Assembly (NCBI GenBank): GCA_029532625.1
Contig: JARFXM010000008.1
Location: forward strand, 1,922,001-1,986,000
DNA: 64,000 nucleotides
Direction: 5' to 3'
DNA from: Lomentospora prolificans
Taxonomy: Eukaryota > Ascomycota > Sordariomycetes > Microascales > Microascaceae
The translations under genes were made by a program, and so were the position numbers. Within the stretch, counting starts at the first letter, position 1; each line of letters begins with the position of its first letter. Below the pieces are notes generated by a model that was not told the DNA's origin, made no database searches, and worked only from the letters and a program-made list of their open reading frames with translations. Below, in pieces: positions 34,708 through 44,510 of the stretch.

Positions 34708-37230
34708 TCACTGCCCATCATCCATCTCCATTTCGTCACGGTTAGCCTCATCAGGTAGCGCATTTGACAACGGTCCCTCCAAAGGCACCGCATTCCTGGG
34801 CCAAACCCTCTTGTATAAGCTGATCCCGATGGCATCCTGGGGGTTGATGCGCCCATCGAACGTGGCCTTGAAGTATCCGTGGGTACCCAATGTCTCCTTG
34901 ATGTAACCGCTACGGCCCCTCTTCGTCCACAAGGGCATTGCCTTGAACCACTCGACATCCTCCTTGTTGAAGAACATGTAGCGGACAGTGACCACCTTCT
35001 TGTGAATATGATACGGATGGCCCGTGAGAACGACTCTCTTCGCGATGACGCGGGACGTCGAAGGCGGCAGCGCCGTGCCAGTCGCGATCAAGGTGATACC
35101 GGCGTTCGACTCCTCCGCGCTCTCGGCCTGTTCGGTGCTCGTCCGCTTGTAGAAAAGAGCGGGGACACTGCCCCAGATGACGGGGCCCATGAATGTGGCG
35201 ACGGCGCTCTGGCCCGGGTGGAGATATCGGGAGTATTTGTGCACGTCGTTCGGCGTCGTGCCGGCTTGGGAAAAGAGGGGCCTGATGATCATCCTGCGGG
35301 GTCCGCACTGGAGGACAAGCTCCTCCTTCGACTTGATAGACTTGGGGTAGTCCGAGCTGAGGTTGATGAGGAAATTGACCGCCGTCTTCTTGTTCTCGTG
35401 CCTGAGGAGAGAGAAGAGGGCGAGGGGAGCGACGGGGTTATGAGCCTCCTTGAACTTGCCGGGGACGCCTCGGAGATGAACATGGACGCGGGTACCAGGC
35501 GCAACGCCGCCGACCAAGGTCTCGCGCGCGGCCAGGACGCGGGAAGACTTGTAATCGGGAATTTGAAGTAACCTCCTCCACTCCTCGGGCTCGTGGGCGC
35601 GGTCCTCGTCTTCGACCCAAGTACTCGTCCTCAGACTCTTCAGACCACGGTAGCGCGCTAATCTTTCCCTGGCAAGGACATTGGGGTGAAGTTCGATTTC
35701 ATCAGGGAACTCCATGTCTTCGCCAGCCTCGTCCTTCCTCCGCGACCTGTATGCCGCTAGTTGCTCAGCATCCGCCTCCTCATCTGGTTCGATCATCATC
35801 TCTGACTGAGGATACTCTGAAGGGCCGGCCTCGGTTGGTTCGCGAGGGGCATACCCCTCGATTCCGTCTTCGGGAGCGGCCTCTTGAGCGGCATCCTCCA
35901 TGTCGAAATCTTCAAGATCCGATCCCGAATCGGAGACGTCGTCCTCCAGATACCAGGCAGACTGATAGGCCGAAGTGCCCTTTGGCACCCGCTTCTTCAC
36001 AACTCTCTCCTCGCCACCCTCATCCTCCGAGAAGTAATGATGCTCATCAAGGAGAACACCCTTCTTTGCAGTCGTCCCCACATCAGCCATACCCTCATCG
36101 TCCTCCATAATAATCTCCTCCGGCGCTAGCTCCGCGATATCGTCACGGTCGTCAGTTGGGGTCTCAAGAACCGTCTCGGATTCTTCTTTTTGGAATTCTA
36201 CCGCCTTGCCTTTGCTGTTCTCGGAAGGAAGTGGCGCTGCTGTTATTTTCTCGATTTGGAATGCACCCCAATCACCGACTTGTACGAGTCTATCCGCCTT
36301 GAGCCCCCTTCCACGAACCACTCCGGTAACTATGGTGGGCTCCGATTCAGACGACGGGAATTCAACCTCCTCGACAAGCATCCAGCTTCTCTCGTCGCGC
36401 CACTTGATACCCTTGGGTGTAGTACTGCACAGTGACCTCATCAAGTTCGCGCAATCTTGCCTGTTATCGAGGCTGAAAAGCTTATCCTGGTCTGGATGGA
36501 AGTGGGTGATGTAGGATTTGAGAGAGGAGAGGGTTTGCTGCTTGTGTTTCGCATTGTCCACTTTTCCTAGCCCGTGGACGGCAGTGTAAAGCGTGGATAG
36601 GCCCTGGCTCTGAATGCTCCGTAGGATAAGCTCACCCAGGTGATCGACTTCGACATCGGCCGAGAGGAGGATGACGACGAAATCAGCGACCCTAGCGGCG
36701 TCGAGGCAGCTCGTAAGGTCACGCTTGAGAGGCATGTACATAATCTTTTGCTTGAATCTGTCGATCGGGACTCGGAAACAGCCATCCTGGGTTTCGGCAT
36801 CGATATCGAGGCTCCCGTTCATGAGCTTGATGGCTGACTGGGCGTCGGCATCTTCGCAGAGCGGAATCACTGCTACGACTCGCGGTGCGCCATCGCGGCC
36901 AGAGAAAACCTGCGTCTCCTGCTGGTGTTCTCGGCGCTTCACAAGTTGCTTTTGCTTCGCCTGGTTGCGACGATCGAATTTCGACATGACGTTCTGGTGA
37001 GGAGTCCTCCGTACACCTCGCTCAACTCGACCTAATGAAGGGAAAAAAAAAAAAAAAAAAAAAACTTGTTAGATATATGTCGCAGCGGTTCGGTGTTTGT
37101 AAAAAATCTCAAGAAAACGCATACCTTTAGACTGTTCCCTCAGCGCACCCTTTGTCGCCTTCCGAGACTTGAAGGCTTTATGCGTGACCTTAGTAGTCGG
37201 GCGGTGGCTATGCACCGCCGTGCCGGACAT
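34708..37230 (-). CDS. TSR1: Ribosome biogenesis protein Tsr1 (40S maturation)
   Basis: Two exons, 37230-37125 and 37031-34708, give about 809 residues. The intron runs from GTATGC to CATTAG and holds a run of 22 A on the plus strand, read as a pyrimidine tract before the acceptor. The join gives ATKGALREQSKG then RVERGVRRTPHQNVMSKFDR, the conserved Tsr1 start. A GTPase-like domain follows, without the usual nucleotide-binding residues. After an acidic middle region (about residues 330-460) comes the C-terminal block with WRRLLQIPDYKSSR, PLFSQAGTTPNDVHKYSRYL and GHPYHIHKKVVTVRYMF. Tsr1 acts in late cytoplasmic maturation of the pre-40S particle and is related to Bms1. It is divergent from UTP7, which serves an earlier step of the same pathway. 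Confidence 0.94.
37043..37064 (+). repeat. Poly-A run (22) in TSR1 intron
   Basis: 22 consecutive A on the plus strand, poly-T in the TSR1 transcript, about ten bases before the acceptor. Confidence 0.9.
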
Positions 37231-37659
37231 TTTCGCTTCTCCGCCGGCCTTGAAGCGAAACGGAAGTGATGCCAGTTTGGTGGTCAACCGATTCACAAAG
37301 AAAAAAGGACACAAAACAAAAACCAGGCAGTGATGTTCGTCTCGAGGGCCACAGCAATTGAAGTGAACGCTGGTCAGTGTGAAGCTGGGGTTTAAAGTGC
37401 TATTTAATTTTGCTGCTGGGCTGTAGTGGTGACCGCTTTTCAGAATTTTTGGCGGGGCCAACGTTTGGCGGGGGGAAAAAAGTTTAGGAAATTTTGTGCG
37501 CCCTATCGATAAGAACCGATAAGATAAGCAGCCAAAAAAAATGTTTGGGAGGAAATTTTGTCGCTTGGCTGGCAAATGCCTGCGAGACGGAGTGCCACCC
37601 TTGCCGTCCTATACCCTCGCCAAACTTTTCGGTCAACAAACCGCGGATTCCACGCAAGC
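37231..37659. promoter_or_regulatory. Bidirectional TSR1/UTP7 promoter
   Basis: The two ribosome-biogenesis genes share this short divergent spacer. It contains three doubled or tripled motifs. AGGAAATTTTGT is at 37486-37497 and 37550-37561, resembling the yeast rRNA-processing element. TTTGGCGGGG is at 37447-37456 and 37464-37473, resembling an E2F/MBF-type site. GATAAG is at 37508, 37518 and 37523. Functional reading of these motifs is inference. Confidence 0.55.
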
Positions 37660-39389
37660 ATGGAGGACGTGACAAAAAATGTGGCCGAGAAGCCAAAATT
37701 CAAATCCCAGCGCCCCGGAAACTCGGATGGAGCGGTGGTGACCCGTCGATCTAGAACAGACTTGGTCGCCAAGCACGAGAGAGCGAGGCAACTACGGCAT
37801 CGTGCTGCGGACAGTGAATATGGCAGAGGGACTGGGGTAAATGTGAGGAGCGTCAAGGATAAGAAATTGAAAAGGAATCTCTCCGCGCTAGAGACCAAGT
37901 TCAAAGATGCGGCGATCAAAGCCAAAGACGCCGAGATCCTTCACGAGAGCGCGCCGGGCTTTCTTGAGACGGAGCACGAATTGGAGCGGACGTACCGAGT
38001 GCGTCAGGACGACATAACGGAAAACGCGGCGATAGAAACTGTACAAAAGCGATTCGATCTCACCCTCGACCAATTTGGCCCCTACGTCTTCGACTACTCG
38101 CGAAACGGCCGAGACCTGCTGCTAGGTGGGCGCAAAGGTCACATTGCAACGATGGATTGGCGTGAGGGCAAGCTCGGATGCGAAATCAATCTCGGGGAGA
38201 CGGTCAAGGATGTCAAGTGGCTGCACAATAACCAGTTCTTCGCCGTGGCGCAAAAGAAGTACACATACATTTACGATCACAATGGCGTCGAGATACACTG
38301 CCTGAGAAAACTCATGGAGGTAACTCACATGGAGTTCCTCCCTTATCACTTCCTCCTCGCCACCATGGTACGTCGGGATTTACGCTTACTTTGCCTCGTC
38401 TACCTATGATGATTTCTAACTTGATATCCTAGTCTACACCCGGGTGGCTCAAATACCAAGACGTTTCCACCGGCAACCTAGTAAGCGAGATTCGAACCGG
38501 GCTAGGCGCCCCCGTGTCCCTTACCCAAAACCCGTGGAACGCGATAATTCACGCTGGACATCAAAACGGTACCGTCACGCTCTGGTCTCCAAACTCATCG
38601 GAGCCTCTAGTCAAACTATTAGCGCACAGGGGTCCCGTACGCTCACTGGCGGTGGACCGGGGTGGCCGTTACATGGTATCAACAGGCCAAGATCTCAAAA
38701 TGGCAGTATGGGATATTCGTATGTTCAAAGAAGTCAACACGTATCACACGAGGCAACCGGGCTCGTCCGTAGCGATATCGGATACTGGCCTCACGTCGGT
38801 ATCCTGGGGCACCAGCACGACGATTTGGAAGGATCTCTTTTCCACCGAAAAGGTCAAGAGCCCCTACATGTCATGGGGAGGAGAAGGCAAAAAGATGGAG
38901 AGAGTGCGATGGTGTCCATTCGAGGATGTGCTCGGCCTAAGCCACGACGACGGGTTCTCGTCAATCCTGGTCCCTGGTGCGGGCGAAGCCAACTTCGACG
39001 CTCTTGAGGTAAACCCTTACGAGAACACCAGACAGAGGCAGGAGGGAGAGGTGAAGTCGCTCCTCAACAAGCTTCAGCCGGAAATGATTGCACTCAACCC
39101 CAACTTCATCGGTCAGCTGGACCTCCGGTCGCAGAAGCAGCGAGAGGCCGAAAAGGACCTCGACGCCGTGGCTCCCGGCTTTGTCGAGGAGCTCCGCAAC
39201 AGGTCGAGGGGCAAGAACAGCGCTCTCAAGAAGTACATGAGGAAGCAGCGCAAGAGGGGCATCATCGACGAGAAGAGGCTGAGGATCGAGGAGCTTTGGA
39301 AGGAGCAGCAGAAGAAGAATACCCAAAAGCAAGAGGAGCAGCAGGCAGAGTTGGGGCCTGCGTTGTCGCGGTTTGTAAGAAAAGAATAG
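37660..39389 (+). CDS. UTP7: U3 snoRNP-associated WD40 protein Utp7
   Basis: Two exons, 37660-38367 and 38433-39389, give about 554 residues. The donor GTACGT directly follows an ATG codon, the acceptor is ATCCTAG and the branch point TTCTAAC is at 38414. Landmarks are RTDLVAKHERARQLRHR, FGPYVFDYSRNGRDLLLGGR, VKDVKWLHNNQFFAVAQKKY, then STPGWLKYQDVSTGNLVSEI and VRSLAVDRGGRYMVSTGQDL. The tail is basic and coiled, with KNSALKKYMRKQRKRGIIDE. Utp7 is part of the small-subunit processome that cleaves pre-18S rRNA. I start at the ATG at 37660, which has A at -3 and G at +4. An in-frame ATG at 37576 adds 28 residues that look like a mitochondrial presequence. Confidence 0.92.
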
Positions 39390-39593
39390 TCGATCGCATA
39401 GTTTTTTGCTACGGAAAAAGACATAATACCCCGACGTGTGTGCACTTACTTAGCGCCCACCCAGCATCAATGCTGCCCCGGGTCTGATAATATTCTGTTG
39501 ACCATAATACCCGGATGTATATGGGAGATATATATAAAACAATCGAAATTAGTCAACGTAGGAAATGTATTGACCCAAAAGCAAGTGCCCAGC

Positions 39594-40756
39594 TTAAGCA
39601 AATTCATCGTCATCCCCTTCGGTCGCCTTGGCAATGTTGTTCTTTACCCTGAGTAGTAACGTCGTCTTCCACTTGTCCAGCTTGCTAACTTGGTCATACA
39701 TGTACAACTTGTCCGCAAAGTCTTCAGGATCGCCCGCCTCGACGGAGGCGTAAATGTCGTTGAGAAGCATGCTTTCCCTCTGGGATGAGAAACTAGGATC
39801 CATTTCGCCGTAACTGCTGATGGCGCGCTGGGCGGCCACAAGATCGCCGGTAGCGAGGTGGCAGATGCCTGCCTTGAGGAAGTAGTCTTTTACCGAGTAC
39901 TTCATGAGGTTGTTGTTTATCGATGCCTTGGCAACCCTTTCGAAGTTGTCAATGGCCTTGTGGTAGTCTCCGTCGAGGGCGGCAAGGTCCGCAACCTTGA
40001 GCCAGAGCTTGTTGGCCAACCTGTTTGCAAAAAGCTCAAGAGTTAGCTAACGAACGGAAGGCAAGACAGGGAGAGATGCGGGATATCGGGAAAGAGAAAA
40101 AAAAAAAAACCTACGCAACAGCATTGTCCCCCTCGTACCACCCGGCCGCAGCCTCATAACACTCGATGGCCTTCTTGTTGTTGTTCAGCTCGTTCTCGTA
40201 CAGATCGCCAAGACTCTCCTTGTGCGTCGCCGCCCGGCGAAAGTTGCCCTTGACACAGTATCGCTGGACAGCAACATCCAAGCACCTGCTCGCGGCATCG
40301 GCATCGACAGTTCGGTAGGCTTTGAAGGCGTCGACCATGGTGTTTGCCGCATCGTCCGGTTCGTTTAGCTGCTTGGTCTGGATCTCCGCCGCTTGTTCAA
40401 ACGCTTGGCCGGCTTCCCTCACTGTTTTGGGCGCATTCAGTAAATACACGCCACTCCTTCCACGTCGCAGCCGCCCTGTCGCGCGGCAAATTCATAGAGA
40501 GAACATACTTTGCTTCTGCATCTTGAAGGAGTTGGCCGCCTGGATGAAAAGATCGGCGGCATCTTGGTATTTCGTCTCTCGTCCGCCGAAGAAGCTGAAT
40601 CCGCCCGAGGCGCTCGACAATGTCTTGCTTGCCTATATACAGCACGAAAGAGGATCGAAAGTCAGCATCAAATCTTACGTGTAGCCAGAACCGCTTTCGG
40701 GCATGGGCGGAGAGGAGGCTTGCCTTTTGAAGCAGAGCTCGCGGGTCTTGGGCCAT
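39594..40756 (-). CDS. SEC17: Alpha-SNAP, Sec17
   Basis: Four exons, 40756-40724, 40632-40509, 40421-40115 and 40020-39594, give about 296 residues, the usual length. The order of conserved segments is MAQDPRALLQKASKTLSSAS, FSFFGGRETKYQDAADLFIQ, REAGQAFEQAAEIQTKQLN, CYEAAAGWYEGDNAVALANK and FADKLYMYDQVSKLDKWKTT, ending LLLRVKNNIAKATEGDDDEF. Sec17 binds SNARE complexes and recruits the ATPase Sec18 to take them apart. The first intron needs a GC donor (AAG then GCAAGC) to give the normal N-terminus. A GT donor 45 nt further on keeps the frame but adds 15 residues. Intron 3 has donor GTAGGT followed by a T-run. The gene is convergent with UTP7. Confidence 0.93.
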
Positions 40757-41639
40757 GATGATGGTGATGCGGGGCTTGTAGCTCTCGTGTCCTGGGTTAG
40801 GTGGGGTTGGGTCGGTATCGTGGGGAGAAAGAAGGAAAGGTGGGGGGGTTGTTGTTGATTGCGTTAAAGCGCTGAGATCAGGAATGAGACTAAAAGCGGA
40901 AAGGAAATCCCTAGATTCCTAAGAATGTTACTCGTTCGAGGTACGTTGGATATCGTGAGCTGGTGTGGCTTTGTCAGATCTCTAAACACTCTTGGGACCT
41001 TTGTCTTAGGCGTGGGCGCAGATGCTATGACGCTGGTGGGGCAACTGTTAATACAAGCTGGCAACCCGCCATTCTCAGCAGCCTGAAACATTGAACTCGC
41101 AGGTTATCACAGTACATCATAATTGTACACTCCATGTCATGCTTTTTGCCCATGCCACACAAACAGCTGCTCTCGCTTGCGAGCAGACGGCACTACACTG
41201 TGCTCCCGATCCAGCACCTCGAATGCTCTGATGTGGCCATGTTCTCTTAGTCGCAGTAACATTACCACCAATGTACTTCATGTGTCGCATGCTCTGCGAT
41301 AGAAGACTTCTAGGCACCGGCGAGGCACAGCGTCCTATCAAAGGAGCATGTTGACATGCCCAGCTGCACCGCCCTCGTCATACACGTTTATCCTCACGCG
41401 AGGAGATCCCAATCTCACTTCATTGTGGTTTAATCCGCGGGATCTAATGCGGGGTTCAATGTTCCTGATATTCTACGCCGTAGAACGCCGGTGTCTTACA
41501 CGTAGCCATGGACACACCGGTGCAGCTCTGTCCGTTCGCTCGGCTTGTAACCTAATCGCTATCTTCCACGATCGATCACTCATATTGACTGCCTAGACTG
41601 TGAATAGATGACCCTTTTTTTTACTTTCTTTTTGGCATC
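40757..41639. other. Promoter region of SEC17 (-) and of the chitin-synthase-like gene (+)
   Basis: Divergent spacer of about 880 bases. Nothing coding is supported. A T-run (41614-41622) lies just before the plus-strand start at 41640. Confidence 0.4.
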
Positions 41640-43419
41640 ATGAGCCTCGACAAGGACCTACCGCCGGCTATATCTGAAACGGCCTCCGTCATCCGCGGGT
41701 GTCAGAAAGCTATCTCGGCCCTCACAAGGCTAGACAAGCAGCTAGACAGTTCGGATGGAGGAGAAGATTCCAAGTCAAGTCCTATTTCGAAAGAAGTTCG
41801 GTCGCTCCGAAGAAAATTGGAGCTTGTTCAGGCAAAAGCGGACCAGTTCCCAGAGACCCTAGTTAGAAACCATGTCTGCAACGTTGTCTCCGCTTGCACC
41901 ACCACCATTTGCGAAGCTGAGGATCTAACACGCCCTTCCTGCTGGGAAAATGCCAAAAGCGAAGACATCGATAGGGTGCAAGGGAACATACGTGGAGCCG
42001 CCTCGGCTTTGAGCCTTGCGCTGAATGTCCTCGCCCTGTGCGTGATCTTGAGCAAACTCCAATTGCCGTTTTTTCATGAATGCTAATCATCTGTACCATC
42101 TATAGCCGCTCTACATTGGAAGATGAGCCGCGATCTATAACCTTGGAGTTCAAGCAAGCATCGTCAGACTCCGAGGGTATGGCAAGTTCAATTGTCACAG
42201 AGCTGCAAGACTTGCCCCGGGAAGTGAAAGTCAGTCTTGGAGATAGATTGAGAGGGATTGCAATAAGCGCAGACTCGACCACTACCACAACCCTCAAAGC
42301 TACAGCAGATCACCGCCGAGAGCTGCGCCTGCAAATCGTAGCAAAGACACCCGAAAAGACGCCCAAAGCCGAAGAGAACGCGAGCAAGAAGGCAGCGGAA
42401 CAACGTCGCCTCAAGAACGGTGTGCCTTTGTTTAAGGGTCATCTAATTCTCGACATGACCTGTCCAAAGGCCGTCCGCAGCAAGCTGGAGATCCCGGAAG
42501 GCACCCGGGACGAGTATAGCCACATCCGCTACTCGGCCGTAACCTGCAGAGGAGAGGAGTTTGCAGCGGATCCGACTTGGAGCCTGCGGCAGTCCCTGTT
42601 TAGACAACCAAGGGTGACGGATCTGTTCGTCTCAGTTGCCGTTTCTCAGGTTTCCAACCTTCTACCAGCGTTGCAGAAGCTTTGGACCACATTTGACCAC
42701 TTGGACAGCAGGGCAGGGGCAAGTGGGCAAACTTTCTTTGGAGATCTCGGCTGGAAGCGTAGGGTACTCCATATTCATTGCTCACTATATCCCGACGAAG
42801 AGCTCCAGGCATATTTCAATGAAATGGGCGTACGGCCAACGACTCCTTGCGGGTTCAGGCTCGATATCGAGCCGGGCTCTGAAGACTTTCACGAAATGGA
42901 GCTCGTCAATAGCCAGGATGTCATGTGGCATATATATGAGGTAGGCAGACTTGATGTGTGTGTCAATTGATGATGGGAGTACGAAAAGGTCATTCGTCAT
43001 GAAACACGCTAACTATGGAGTGTAAACCGCAATAGTACACTGCAAGGCTCCGTCCGACTTCGAGGTATCATGATGAGGAGACGGGGAAACCGAAATACAA
43101 AACGCATCTCGCGGCGCCCATACAACTCATCGTCACTAATGGCCTCAGGCAGGTTCACAGTAACGGAGTCGGCACCATCACCGTGTCGCCTCCTGCATTA
43201 TTTAAGCCCACATGGCGAGAGGTGAGAGAAGCATTCCGTCAAAAGCTAGGGCCGAAGGTGAGCCTCTACGGGGATGGCGAGTGTGTTGCGAAGCATTTCG
43301 AAATTGATGTGGTGGAGAAAGCCTGGGAGGGAGGAAGAAATGAGGGCGTGATGCTGGAAGATATAGCGGAAAATAAACTCAATCACATCTCAAAAGCTAA
43401 GAGGTGGCTATTTGGTTAA
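41640..43419 (+). CDS. Chitin-synthase-like protein lacking the catalytic half; novel architecture
   Basis: Three exons, 41640-42037, 42106-42940 and 43036-43419, give about 538 residues. The donors are GTGCGT and GTAGGC, the acceptors CTATAG and CAATAG, and all joins keep frame. Residues 1-240 are helical and charged with no domain I know. Residues 242-300 resemble the N-terminal chitin synthase region: FKGHLILDMTCPKA, then DEYSHIRYSAVTCRGEEF, then TWSLRQSLFRQPRVTDLFV. The following TMYNED-like block is replaced by VAVSQVS, and the region that should read VSDGR reads HIHCSLY. After HIYEYTARLRPTS the protein does not enter the catalytic part; the QxxRW motif and transmembrane helices are absent. 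It ends in a Trp/Lys-rich segment, EKAWEGGRNEGVML to HISKAKRWLFG. Catalysis is not expected. A regulatory or decoy role is conceivable but unproven. Confidence 0.75.
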
Positions 43420-43687
43420 TACTACCGAGGCTGGCTGTTGGATGTTGGAATTTCGTTCTGGGTTCTACTTCTCCTTAATATAGTTAGTTTCTCTTAGAAC
43501 TAGCCACACTAGTAGTAGCAGCGCCACAAAGCCAGCGTTAAATTCACGTCAATTTCAATCACCAAACACGCGCCACCCGGCATCCATCCACCCATCCATC
43601 TCGAGAACCCAGAGCCATGATATCACATCGGCATGGAGCACTTATAAGCCAAGTCACTTAGCTAAAAGAGAGCATCCCCTAGACAGC

Positions 43688-44245
43688 ATGATGGCTTCGA
43701 TACTCCGAGTAATCCCCCGGCGTGCCATCCGCCGACCCGCCATCGTCACCTCAACCCGCCATTACACCTCATCGCACATCCCTAGCGAACCAACCTGGAG
43801 CACCCGCTCTCTCCTCGCATCCGACGCCGCTTCGCCGTCCGCGTCCGAAGAATTCGTCACCCCGTCTCAACTCCACCATCTCCTTCGACTTTCTGCCTTG
43901 CCTTTGCCGCGTACAGCCGAGGAGGAGGCCTCGCTTTTGCGCGATCTCCAGCTCCAGCTATCCTTTGTCCGGCGCGTCCAAGCTTGCGACACGCGCGGGG
44001 TTGAGCCTTTGCGAGCTGTTCGGGACGAGACTGAGGCGGTCCGGGCAGAATCAACTATTGACCTGAGAAAGCTAGCTGAAACACTGAAAGAAGAAGTAGC
44101 TATTGGGCATTACCTACGGCCGAGGAGGGTGAGGGGCAAGAACACCGAAACAAATCTTGCCGAGAATTGGGATCCTCTCCAGACTGCCACAAGACAGGCA
44201 GGGAGATACTTTGTCGTAAAGAGCGGGAAAGAAGCTGTGGAATAA
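43688..44245 (+). CDS. Mitochondrial Glu-tRNA(Gln) amidotransferase subunit C-like protein (GatC)
   Basis: A single exon of 185 residues with a basic, Ser/Thr-rich mitochondrial presequence (MMASILRVIPRRAIRRPAIV, then STRHYTSSHIP). The GatC-like core follows: TPSQLHHLLRLSALPLPRT, EEASLLRDLQLQLSFVRRVQ and DTRGVEPLRAVRDETEAVR. It ends with TATRQAGRYFVVKSGK. GatC holds the GatA/GatB subunits together in the complex that converts Glu-tRNA(Gln) to Gln-tRNA(Gln) in mitochondria. The start is 43688; a second ATG follows directly. The assignment is by motif likeness; conservation is modest, as is usual in this family. Confidence 0.82.
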   Translation: MMASILRVIPRRAIRRPAIVTSTRHYTSSHIPSEPTWSTRSLLASDAASPSASEEFVTPSQLHHLLRLSALPLPRTAEEEASLLRDLQLQLSFVRRVQACDTRGVEPLRAVRDETEAVRAESTIDLRKLAETLKEEVAIGHYLRPRRVRGKNTETNLAENWDPLQTATRQAGRYFVVKSGKEAVE

Positions 44246-44510
44246 TGAATATACCCTTCCATTTACTTGTTACTGGTCGTTGGAAGAACGGTCCCGAAAA
44301 GGGAGAATGAACACTTCTCATATGAACCCTACTCTCAGGTATGTAGCCGGCCATATTGGCCAATTGACTTCCTAGACGCCCTTTTCCGGTAAGAACTCCT
44401 CCAACACCTCTATCGCACATTGCTAATGGCGGATGCCATCTAGACTTGACCCCTCCTCTAACTTCTAATGCCTAGTTTGATGTTGTGACAGGTAAGGTGC
44501 TCTCCATCGC

